From positions 2,976,001-3,040,000 of the forward strand of contig NZ_CP053452.2 of NCBI RefSeq assembly GCF_013128195.2: DNA of 64,000 nucleotides, read 5' to 3'. The position numbers and the translations under genes were made by a program. Within the stretch, counting starts at the first letter, position 1, and each line of letters starts with the position of its first letter. The DNA comes from Frigoriglobus tundricola. GTDB taxonomy: Bacteria > Planctomycetota > Planctomycetia > Gemmatales > Gemmataceae. Below the pieces are notes generated by a model. It saw nothing but the letters and a program-made list of their open reading frames with translations, searched no databases and was not told the origin of the DNA. This document shows, in pieces, positions 7,472 to 14,981 of this stretch.

Positions 7472-9028
7472 TTACGCGACGAGGAGTCGGGATTGTTGAC
7501 GCTTCGCCCACACGTCGGGCAGAAGAGGTGCGAGTTGGTCCGCCGTCGGCTTCTCGCCCAACGCATGAAGGGCCGGAAGAACCTCACGCAGGTATGCCGT
7601 CGCATCGAGACCCAAGTGCCGACACGTGCCCACCACCGAGAAGTGAACCGCGGCGTGCGCACCGGCCTTCGCACTGCCCACGAACTTCCAATTGCTCCGA
7701 CCCACGGCGATCAGCCGGAGCGTTCGCTCGCTCAGGTTATTATCGATCGAGAGTCGCCCGTCCTCGGTGTACCGGACGAACGCGGCCCAGTGATTCGCCA
7801 CGTACCGGATCGCGGCCCCCAGGGCCGACTTGGGCAACGCCGTCCCGAGTGCCGCGTCGAGCCACGCCTTCAGGTCGTTCAGGATCGGGAGCGCCCTTGC
7901 TTGCCGCGTCGCGCGACGGGCGACGATGTGCTCCGGTGAGTCCGGCGCCGGAAGCGTGTGCTCGATGTGGTACAACCGGTTGATGCGTTCGACCGCCTTG
8001 GCCCCGGGGTCCCCGGCGCCGAGGAACTTGCGGCGCGCGTGGGACCAACAGGCGACGTGCTTGGCTCCGGCGGCGAACAGGCCGTTGTACTGTGCGAGGC
8101 AATCGGCATGCACGTGGCCCCGGAAGCCGCCTAAGAACTGGTCCGGTCCGCTCGCGGCGTCGTAACCGGTCGTGAAGTGGAACGCCGTGTACGGGGCCGT
8201 CGGATCTCCGATCCCCACCCAGAAGTGGCCGTGCGGCATCGTTCGCTCACCGGGCTGGGCGAACCGCGAGCGGGTGTCATCGGACCAGAGGACCGGACAC
8301 GTGCGCACCCGCTCGAGCATCAACTGGTACAGCGACGTCAGTAACACCGCGGACTGTTTCACCCAATCGCCCAAGGTACTCTCGGACACCGTCACCCCCG
8401 CGCGCCCGATCCGGGCGACTTGGCGGTGCAGCGGCAGGTGGTCGAGGAACTTCCCGACGAGAACCTCGGCCAACAAGCCCGGACCACACAGTCCCTTGTC
8501 GATCGGTCCGACGGTACTCGGCGTGGCGGTCCGGATCCGGTCCTCGGCCCGGACCGTCGGGGGGCACTGTTGGCACGCGTACGTCTTGCGGATCGTGCGC
8601 CGCACGAAGTACGGGGTCGGGTCGCAATCGAGTTGCTCGGTCTGGGTCTGGCCGATGCACACGCGGTCGCCACCACAGCCCGAGCAGCGGCGCTCGTCGG
8701 GGGTCAGATCGAGGACCGTGTCGCGGCGTTCGAGGTGCGCCGGGAGTGGCGAACGGCCGTGGTCGTGGCGCCGCTTCGCGGGTCCGTCGCCGGGGACCTT
8801 CGGTGGCTTCGGTGTGCGTTCGGACCGCCGGCCGAACCGGTGCGTCGTGGCCCGGTCCAACTTCGCCTTCAAGGCCGCGACCTCGGCACGCAGGTCGTCG
8901 ATGGTCCGTTGGAACTGCTCGGCCTGGCGTTGGAGCTGCGTGCGGAGGTCGGCGTTTTCGGCCTGGAGGGCACGCACCATCCCTTGGAGGGTCAGCACGT
9001 CGGTCGGCAGCGGGGCGTCGGAGTCCAT
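7472..9028 (-). CDS. tnpC: IS66-family transposase TnpC, copy 1
   Basis: 518 residues, the usual size for the catalytic subunit of IS66 elements. An N-terminal coiled coil (LQGMVRALQAENADLRTQLQ) precedes FGRRSERTPKPPK, a zinc finger (RRCSGCGGDRVC with YACQQCP), and a DDE-type core with candidate acidic residues in VLWSDDTRSRF, HADCLAQYNGLF and SIDNNLSERTLRL. The C-terminal IS66 tail (HLGLDATAYLREVLPALHAL) is complete. It performs strand cleavage and joining with TnpA and TnpB as accessories. Protein sequence is identical to the gene at 45543-47099. Confidence 0.97.
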   Translation of the reverse strand: MDSDAPLPTDVLTLQGMVRALQAENADLRTQLQRQAEQFQRTIDDLRAEVAALKAKLDRATTHRFGRRSERTPKPPKVPGDGPAKRRHDHGRSPLPAHLERRDTVLDLTPDERRCSGCGGDRVCIGQTQTEQLDCDPTPYFVRRTIRKTYACQQCPPTVRAEDRIRTATPSTVGPIDKGLCGPGLLAEVLVGKFLDHLPLHRQVARIGRAGVTVSESTLGDWVKQSAVLLTSLYQLMLERVRTCPVLWSDDTRSRFAQPGERTMPHGHFWVGIGDPTAPYTAFHFTTGYDAASGPDQFLGGFRGHVHADCLAQYNGLFAAGAKHVACWSHARRKFLGAGDPGAKAVERINRLYHIEHTLPAPDSPEHIVARRATRQARALPILNDLKAWLDAALGTALPKSALGAAIRYVANHWAAFVRYTEDGRLSIDNNLSERTLRLIAVGRSNWKFVGSAKAGAHAAVHFSVVGTCRHLGLDATAYLREVLPALHALGEKPTADQLAPLLPDVWAKRQQSRLLVA

Positions 9029-9041
9029 GCCGAAAGATGGG

Positions 9042-9419
9042 TCAGGACGTGCGGGTGCGCAAGTCGGATTCGGACGCTTTCGGGCGACAATAACGGGTGA
9101 AACGTTTGGCCGACGAGTAGTCGATGCCGTCGAGGATCATGGCGAACTCGGTGGCGGTGAGTTCGAGTTTGCGGTCGGTCGGGGTGGGGAAGTGGTACCG
9201 CCCGCGCTCGAGTCGCTGGCACCACAAGCAGAGCCCGTGGCGGGTCCAGTACAGGGCCTTGAGCCGGTTGGCCGAGCGATTGGTGAAAATGAACAGATGC
9301 CCGCTCAAGGGATCGGCCTGAAGCGTGGATTGGACGTGGCGGTACAGGCCGTCGAACCCGAGGCGCAGATCGACGGCCCCGCCGTACCAGAGCTGGGTGG
9401 TGGGTGGAATGCTCAGCAC
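9042..9419 (-). CDS. tnpB: IS66 accessory protein TnpB (orf2), copy 1
   Basis: 125 residues from a GTG, reading VLSIPPTTQLWYGGAVDLRL, then GFDGLYRHVQSTLQADPLSG, HLFIFTNRSANRLKALYW and RLERGRYHFPTPTDRKLELT. This is the conserved IS66 Orf2 domain (typical about 115-120 residues). The GTG overlaps the last codons of tnpA, suggesting translational coupling, which is usual for IS66 elements. Required for transposition of three-gene IS66 elements; its biochemical role is unknown. Identical in sequence to copy 2. Confidence 0.95.
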   Translation of the reverse strand: MLSIPPTTQLWYGGAVDLRLGFDGLYRHVQSTLQADPLSGHLFIFTNRSANRLKALYWTRHGLCLWCQRLERGRYHFPTPTDRKLELTATEFAMILDGIDYSSAKRFTRYCRPKASESDLRTRTS

Positions 9420-9760
9420 GGGCGCCCCTCCACCGCATGCACGAGGGCGGCGATGACCTCCGGTCGGGCATCGACCGGGAACCGCAGGACGGTTCCCGAC
9501 GGGAACACCACCTCGATCGGCGGTCCGGCGGGCGACGGGGTCAGGCGGATGGGGACGAGCGTCGGAGTGACCGGTACGGGTGATGGGGCGTGGTCCGCGA
9601 GGGTTCGCCGCCACACATAAAAGGACGGCGGTGAGACGCCCTCGGCGGCACAGAACTGAGCGATCGTCTGCCCCGACCGGCGGAACCGTTCGAGTCGTTC
9701 GGCCCACCGGCGACGGGTGGCGGCCGGGTCACGGCGAGAGGCAGCAGGGACAGCAGGCAC
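9413..9760 (-). CDS. tnpA: IS66 accessory protein TnpA (orf1), copy 1
   Basis: 115 residues with an N-terminal helix-turn-helix (RRWAERLERFRRSGQTIAQF, then CAAEGVSPPSFYVWRRTLAD) and a C-terminal segment (PIEVVFPSGTVLRFPVDARP). The frame starts with a GTG at 9760 preceded by CCTGGAGGATGCC. It lies about 75 bp inside the left end, the normal position. Same sequence as copy 2. The overlapping plus-strand frame that runs from inside this gene into the adaptor fragment is an artefact of the insertion. Confidence 0.93.
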   Translation of the reverse strand: MPAVPAASRRDPAATRRRWAERLERFRRSGQTIAQFCAAEGVSPPSFYVWRRTLADHAPSPVPVTPTLVPIRLTPSPAGPPIEVVFPSGTVLRFPVDARPEVIAALVHAVEGRPC

Positions 9761-9836
9761 AGCGGCATCCTCCAGGGAAAACGGATGCCATCGAACTTAC
9801 CTTACCTGTCAATGACGCCGTTCGCCGGTCGTGTAC

Positions 9837-9844
9837 CGCGCAAA
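9837..9844. repeat. 8-bp target-site duplication, right copy (CGCGCAAA)
   Basis: Follows the terminal GTGTAC of the complete IS66 copy exactly and repeats 2764-2771. It marks the right boundary of the composite insertion. Confidence 0.95.
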
Positions 9845-10668
9845 TCGAGTACAACAATACAAACCAGCTATACGAATCGCAATTAAAAGTGGTGTCCAAA
9901 CAAGAGGTGCTGGAGTACGGCGCCAAGCTGGCCAAGGCCAGGGCCAAGCTGCAGCTGTCGGAGGCCAAATTAAATTTTGCAACAGTCAGGGCCCCCTTCG
10001 ATGGCATTATAGACCGGCTGTACGAGCAGCAGGGCAGCCTGGTGCAGCAGGGCGACACCCTCACCGCGCTGTCCGATAACAGTGTTATGTGGGTGTACTT
10101 CAACGTGCCGGAGGCCCGCTACCTGGACTACATGGCCAAACTCGGGCCGGGCCAGAACGACCACCAGGATTACGAGACCCGGATCCAGGCGTTTTTGTCG
10201 GAACTGAACCGGCAAACTCGGATCGAACTGGTGCTGGCGAACGGCAGCACCTTTTTACACGCCGGCAAGATCACTACGATCGAAGCTAAATTCAACAACC
10301 AGACCGGAAACGTCGCCTTCCGTGCGGATTTCCCCAATCCCAATCGGCTCCTCCGCCACGGCCAGACCGGTAACATTTTACTTAAACAAACGCTGCACAA
10401 CGCCCTCGTCATTCCGGTGCGGGCGACGTTTCAAATCCTCGACAAGCGGTACGTTTACGTCATCGGCGAGGACCGGACGGTACACCAGCGTGAGGTGGTC
10501 GTCCAAAACGAACTGGACGACCTCTTTGTAATTACGTCCGGCCTCGGCGTGAACGACAAGATCGTTCTGGACGGGGTCCAACAGGTCCGCGACGGGGACG
10601 AGGTGGAGGGGTTCGAGTTCCGGGAGCCGGCCGCGGTCCTTGAGCACCAAAAGTATCACGCCGAGTAG
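9837..10668 (+). pseudogene. RND efflux membrane-fusion protein (HlyD/AcrA family), 3' fragment
   Basis: From the CAA at 9841 the frame gives IEYNNTNQLYESQLKVVSKQ (rest of the coiled-coil hairpin), FATVRAPFDGIIDRLYEQQG (second half of the lipoyl motif), then beta-barrel and membrane-proximal segments ending EGFEFREPAAVLEHQKYHAE. Joined to 2432-2770 it makes a protein of about 387 residues, the normal size for an AcrA/MexA adaptor. The fragment has no start codon or signal sequence of its own. A plus-strand frame opens inside the IS (from 9580) and continues in phase through this fragment, so a 362-residue hybrid could in principle be made, but it would lack export and the N-terminal half. The RND permease starts 41 bp downstream. 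Confidence 0.92.
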
Positions 10669-10709
10669 AGGCACCTCTCAACACCCAACTCGATGGACTG
10701 GCCCCAACG

Positions 10710-13700
10710 ATGTTCACGAAGATCCTCTACAGGCCGGCGCTGGCAATCGTTGTGTCGATCCTGATCCTGTTCCTGGGGGGGATCGGGGCCAAGACCCTCC
10801 CGACCGCCCAGTTCCCCGCCATCGCGCCGCCGACCGTTCAGGTCGCCATCACCTACCCGGGCGCGAGCGCCACCGTGCTGGTGAACACCGTCCTGATTCC
10901 GCTGGAGCAATCGATCAACGGCGTGCAGAACATGCGGTACATCCAGTCCGACGCCACCAGTGCCGGCGAGGCGACGATCCGGATCTACTTCGAGCCGGGC
11001 ACGGACCCCAACATCAACGTCGTGAACGTCCAAAACCGGGTCAACATCATGATCAACCGGGTGCCGCCGCTCGTGCGGCGCGAGGGCGTTCTCGTCAGCC
11101 AGGTCGTGCCGAGCATGCTGATGTACGTCAACATCTACAGCACGGACCCGGCGGCCGACGAGAAGACGCTGTACAATTTCGCCAACGTCAACGTCATGCC
11201 GCGGCTCAAGCGGATCCAGGGCATGGGGATCCCGAGGAACCTCGGCAACCGCAATTTTGCCATGCGGGTTTGGCTGAATCCCGACCGCATGCGCGCCTAC
11301 AAGTTGTCCTCCGAGGACGTCATGAAGGCCCTGGACGAGCAGAGCGTGATCGGCTCGCCCGGCCGGCTCGGTCGGGCGTCGGGCAAGACGTCGCAGTCGC
11401 GCGAATACGTACTCACCTATGTCGGCCGCTATACCGAGCCGGAGCAGTACGCCAACGTCATTCTGAGAGCGAACCCCGAGGGCGAAATCGTGCGGCTCAA
11501 GGACGTCGGCGACGTCGAACTGGGCTCCGAGTTTTATGACATTTACTCAAACGTCGACGGCCACCCCGCGACGTCCATCATTCTCAAGCAGAGCCCCGGC
11601 TCCAACGCCGCCACCGTCATTAAAGAGATCAAGAAGGAACTCGAGCAGATCAAGAAGAAATCGTTCCCGCCCGGCATGAAGTACGAACTCGCCTACGACG
11701 TCTCCCAGTTTCTGGACGCGTCCATCGAAAAGGTGCTTCACACCTTGCTCGAGGCGTTCATCCTGGTGTCCCTGGTGGTCTACATGTTCCTCGGGGACGT
11801 GCGGTCCACGCTGATCCCGATCCTGGCGGTTCCGGTGTCCCTGGTCGGCACCTTCTTTGTCTTGAAATTGATGGGGCTCTCCATCAACCTGATCACCCTC
11901 TTCGCGTTGGTGCTGGCGATCGGGGTCGTGGTGGACGACGCGATCGTGGTGGTCGAAGCGGTCCACGCCAAGATGCACGCCAAGCACCTTTCGCCGTTCC
12001 CGGCGGCCAGAGAGGTGATTCAAGAGATCAGCGGCGCGATCATCGCCATCACTCTGGTGATGACCTCGGTCTTCGTTCCGGTGACGTTCATGACCGGGCC
12101 GGTCGGCACCTTTTACCGCCAATTCGGCATCACGATGGCTGCGGCCATCGTCCTCTCCGGCCTGGTCGCGCTCACGCTGACGCCGGTACTCTGTGCAATG
12201 ATTCTCAAGCCTCACGGTCCCGCGGGTCGCGAACCAAAACCGCACGGGGTGCGGCGCGTCCTGCTGTACGTTTTGGGCGGGCTCCTGGCCCTGGGGCTGA
12301 GTTGTCTGGCGTACTATTTGTGGGGGCCGGTTGGCTTTCTGCTCCTGTTCGCGCCCCTCCTGCAGCGCCCGTTCGACCGCGCCGTCGAGACGGTGACCCG
12401 CGGGTATGCGGGTGTTCTCAAGCGGACCGTCACCCGCCGCGCGCTGGTTACTGGGGTCGTCGTCGCGTTTGCCACCGGCATATACGTTGTAAACATGTGG
12501 CTGCCGACCGGGTTTATCCCGGGCGAGGACCAGGGCATTATTTATGGGATCATTCAGACGCCCGCGGGCTCGACCCTCGAATACACCAACACCAAGTCCC
12601 GCGAGTTGCAGGCGCTCGCGAAGGAGACCGACGGGGTCACGTCCGTCACCTCGGTCGCCGGGTACGAGGTGCTGACCGAGGGCCGGGGGTCGAACGCGGG
12701 CACGTGCATCATTAATTTGAAAAACTGGTCCGCTCGCACGCTCAACGCGCGGCAGATCATCGCGCAGCTCGAGGCCAAGTGCCGCCAGCGCATGACGGAC
12801 ACGAAGGTGGAGTTTTTCGAGCCCCCCGCGGTTCCCGGCTTCGGGACCGCCAGCGGGTTCTCCTTGCGGCTCCTCGACGAGACGAACGCGACCGACTACA
12901 AGCGGCTCGGAAAAGTGACCGACAAGTTCATGGCCGATTTGAAGCGGCGCAAGGAGCTGAGCAACCTGTTCACCTTCTATACCGCCAACTACCCGCAGTA
13001 CGAACTGGTTATCAACAACGACGCGGCCATGCAGAAGGGCGTGTCGATCGGGAAGGCCCTGGACAACCTTAACATTTTAATAGGCAGTACATACGAACAA
13101 GGATTCGTCAGATTTAACCAGTTCTACAAAGTGTATGTCCAGGCCGGGCCGGAGTTTCGGCGGTACCCGGAAGATTTGGACGCCCTGTTTATCCGGAACG
13201 ATCGCGGGGACATGGTTCCGTATTCCGCCTTCATGAGCGTCCAAATGAAGGAGGGCCTGAACGAAATCACGCGGTACAACCTGTACCCGTCGGCCGCGAT
13301 TAAAGGGGCCCCCGCGCCCGGCTACAGTAGCGGCCAGGCCATCAAGGCGGTCCAGGAGGTCGCCGCCGAAACGCTACCGAACGGCTACGACATCGGCTGG
13401 GAGGGGCTCTCGTACGACGAGTCGCGGGAGGGCGACGAGGCGGTCTACATCTTCCTCGTGGTTATCGTCTTCGTGTACCTCGTTCTCGTCGGGCAATACG
13501 AGAGCTTTCTGCTCCCGCTGGCGGTGATCCTCTCCCTGCCGATCGGGGTCTTCGGCTCGCTCTTCCTGCTGAAGGCCACCGGCTTATCCAACGATGTGTA
13601 CTCGCAGATCGGGCTGATTATGCTGGTCGGCCTGTTGGGTAAAAACGCAATCTTGATCGTCGAATTCGCGGTCCAGCGGCGCCAGGAGGGGATGCCCCTT

Positions 13701-14084
13701 AAGGAGGCGGCCGTCGCGGGAGGAGAATTGCGCTTCCGGCCGATCCAGATGACCTCGTTCGCCTTCATCGCCGGTCTGCTCCCGATGGTCGTTGCCACCG
13801 GCGCCGGCGCGGTCGGGAACCGCACCATCGGTACGACCGGAGTCGGCGGGACGCTCGTGGGCACCGTAATTGGGGTCCTGGTCATTCCCGGTCTCTATTA
13901 CCTGTTCGCCAAGATGGCCGACGGGCGCAAGCTCCTCGGCGACGAGACGAGCGAGCCTATCAGTGAGCCGGCCGACAACGCATTGGGTGCCCACGACCGC
14001 GCTCATTCAGAGCCCGACGCCGATCCCGCCGTCCGACCGAACCCCGGGCCCCGGTCGGGCGGAAGCGTCGAGCCACCGTGCTAA
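10710..14084 (+). CDS. RND multidrug efflux permease (AcrB/MexB, HAE1 family)
   Basis: 1124 residues, somewhat longer than the usual 1030-1050. The start MFTKILYRPALAIVVSILIL is the first transmembrane helix, and AQFPAIAPPTVQVAITYPGA is the family signature. The proton-relay aspartate pair lies in GVVVDDAIVVVEAV (about residues 405-415, TM4). The second half repeats the architecture and has GLLGKNAILIVEFA with the TM10 lysine. The protein exports hydrophobic compounds from the periplasm using the proton gradient, and normally requires an adaptor and an outer-membrane channel. An additional hydrophobic stretch (VLLYVLGGLLALGLSCLAYY, then GPVGFLLLFAPLL) is inserted between the two halves, around residues 515-550, and the C-terminal tail is long and polar. 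Its adaptor partner upstream is disrupted and no outer-membrane factor gene lies next to it. Confidence 0.96.
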   Translation: MFTKILYRPALAIVVSILILFLGGIGAKTLPTAQFPAIAPPTVQVAITYPGASATVLVNTVLIPLEQSINGVQNMRYIQSDATSAGEATIRIYFEPGTDPNINVVNVQNRVNIMINRVPPLVRREGVLVSQVVPSMLMYVNIYSTDPAADEKTLYNFANVNVMPRLKRIQGMGIPRNLGNRNFAMRVWLNPDRMRAYKLSSEDVMKALDEQSVIGSPGRLGRASGKTSQSREYVLTYVGRYTEPEQYANVILRANPEGEIVRLKDVGDVELGSEFYDIYSNVDGHPATSIILKQSPGSNAATVIKEIKKELEQIKKKSFPPGMKYELAYDVSQFLDASIEKVLHTLLEAFILVSLVVYMFLGDVRSTLIPILAVPVSLVGTFFVLKLMGLSINLITLFALVLAIGVVVDDAIVVVEAVHAKMHAKHLSPFPAAREVIQEISGAIIAITLVMTSVFVPVTFMTGPVGTFYRQFGITMAAAIVLSGLVALTLTPVLCAMILKPHGPAGREPKPHGVRRVLLYVLGGLLALGLSCLAYYLWGPVGFLLLFAPLLQRPFDRAVETVTRGYAGVLKRTVTRRALVTGVVVAFATGIYVVNMWLPTGFIPGEDQGIIYGIIQTPAGSTLEYTNTKSRELQALAKETDGVTSVTSVAGYEVLTEGRGSNAGTCIINLKNWSARTLNARQIIAQLEAKCRQRMTDTKVEFFEPPAVPGFGTASGFSLRLLDETNATDYKRLGKVTDKFMADLKRRKELSNLFTFYTANYPQYELVINNDAAMQKGVSIGKALDNLNILIGSTYEQGFVRFNQFYKVYVQAGPEFRRYPEDLDALFIRNDRGDMVPYSAFMSVQMKEGLNEITRYNLYPSAAIKGAPAPGYSSGQAIKAVQEVAAETLPNGYDIGWEGLSYDESREGDEAVYIFLVVIVFVYLVLVGQYESFLLPLAVILSLPIGVFGSLFLLKATGLSNDVYSQIGLIMLVGLLGKNAILIVEFAVQRRQEGMPLKEAAVAGGELRFRPIQMTSFAFIAGLLPMVVATGAGAVGNRTIGTTGVGGTLVGTVIGVLVIPGLYYLFAKMADGRKLLGDETSEPISEPADNALGAHDRAHSEPDADPAVRPNPGPRSGGSVEPPC

Positions 14085-14170
14085 TTGCCTTTCTCACCAC
14101 CCGGCCCACACTCGCACGTGTCCGGGGGCAACGCCACGGGTCACAGGACACGGTCTTCGGCACAGCGTCT

Positions 14171-14590
14171 TTACCGAAGAAGCCCCGGAACATGTCCGGG
14201 GGCCGCAAATGGTGCCACGGCATCAATCACGAATCGACTTCGGCCGCGGCGTTGGCAAGTCGGGCCGGACGTTCGGCATCTGTGGGCGCGGCGCCAACGA
14301 CTCCTGCCGAGGCCCTCGAGCCGGCGCTTGCAGTCGGCCCCAATGCGTTTCAACTCCGCGATCCGCACGCTGTACTCGGCGGTCGTGGAATTCTCGTAGT
14401 GCTTCCGAAGATTCTCAGTCGCGCTAAGAACCTTCTGCCAGAAGGCCGTCTGCTGGTTTACGATCTCGTCATGCAACTGTTGGGGCGGCTTCGGCAGGGG
14501 GGCGATCCGCGGCGGCTGGCCGGACATTGGGACCGCAGGAGTCGCGGAGAGCAGCAGCGCGGCGCACTTCAAAATCGGTAACGCGATCAT
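14171..14590 (-). CDS. Small exported protein of unknown function, possible C-terminal frameshift
   Basis: Starts MIALPILKCAALLLSATPAV, a plausible signal peptide, followed by a helical, charged region (LHDEIVNQQTAFWQKVLSAT, then ENLRKHYENSTTAEYSVRIA). After KRRLEG (about residue 94) the reading becomes arginine- and cysteine-rich and shadow-like. The frame one base over continues as ASAGVVGAAPTDAERPARLA and ends in a stop near 14230, which reads like normal protein. A frameshift near 14320 is therefore likely and the true product may be about 120 residues. It follows another frameshifted small gene by 24 bp on the same strand. Confidence 0.45.
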   Translation of the reverse strand: MIALPILKCAALLLSATPAVPMSGQPPRIAPLPKPPQQLHDEIVNQQTAFWQKVLSATENLRKHYENSTTAEYSVRIAELKRIGADCKRRLEGLGRSRWRRAHRCRTSGPTCQRRGRSRFVIDAVAPFAAPGHVPGLLR

Positions 14591-14614
14591 CGAATTATCT
14601 CCCGTGGCCGTTCG

Positions 14615-14876
14615 TCACTCCGGGCTCAGGTGGTCATCATCGGGCACCCCGAGCGCGTCGATCGCCGCCACTTCGTTCTGGATGCGGGTCGCCGTCGCGT
14701 TTTAAGGTGATGAGGTCGTTGTTATACGTGGTGATCGCGGTAACCGGATCGGATCCGACGGCTGTGGGCAGGCTGATCGGAGGGGCGGCGCCGGGACTCG
14801 AGATCGAAAACGATTGACCTAAGGACGGGACGCGCTCGCGAGGGAACTCCGATTCACCGGGCTTCGTTATCTTCAC
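14615..14876 (-). pseudogene. Small coding region with a frameshift at an A-run
   Basis: From an ATG at 14876 the minus strand reads PSLGQSFSISSPGAAPPISL, then PTAVGSDPVTAITTYNNDLI and TLK, at an AAAA run near 14703. The frame one base over continues NATATRIQNEVAAIDALGVP and DDDHLSPE to a stop at 14615-14617. Both pieces look like genuine protein and the unshifted continuation does not, so a single-base change is inferred. No family is recognised. The high serine/proline content at the start suggests an exported or surface-exposed protein. Confidence 0.4.
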
Positions 14877-14981
14877 TCCGCATTCCGCGTTCCGCGCTCG
14901 CGCACCCTCTACCGCTCGGCCCCGTCAGCGGGTACGATCGTCGGTTCGCCGAACGGCCCCCCGCTTCCTCCGGAACCCGTC

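Larger units (their letters stand above)
2772..9836. mobile_element. 7,065-bp IS66-type composite insertion in the RND adaptor gene
   Basis: The outer ends are IS66-type left (tnpA-proximal) ends pointing outward: GTACGCACCCGGCGG at 2772 and, inverted, GTACACGACCGGCG ending at 9836. The whole interval is bracketed by the 8-bp direct repeat CGCGCAAA. Inside, in order: a 612-bp deleted IS66 element, a dead integrase fragment, a secreted 400-aa protein, a second IS66 element lacking most of tnpA and tnpB, and a complete IS66 element. The duplication around the outermost ends, and not around any single inner element, indicates that the unit was inserted as one piece, that is, as a composite transposon. 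Stepwise insertion plus rearrangement is possible but needs more events. Confidence 0.8.
7404..9836 (-). mobile_element. Complete 2,433-bp IS66-family element, copy 1 (minus orientation)
   Basis: Ends are GTACACACCCGGCCAAAGAC (right end, at 7404) and, on the minus strand from 9836, GTACACGACCGGCGAACGGC (left end). Length, gene order and all three protein sequences are the same as in copy 2 at 44735-47167. It contains tnpA, tnpB and tnpC with no disruptions. It has no 8-bp duplication of its own: 7396-7403 is CCTTCACA and 9837-9844 is CGCGCAAA. That pairing fits its role as the right arm of the composite insertion. Confidence 0.93.

Noticed and set aside
9580-10668. 362-residue plus-strand hybrid frame from inside the IS into the adaptor 3' half
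   Set aside because: The IS part is antisense to tnpA and has no start signal; the in-phase fusion is an accident of the insertion.
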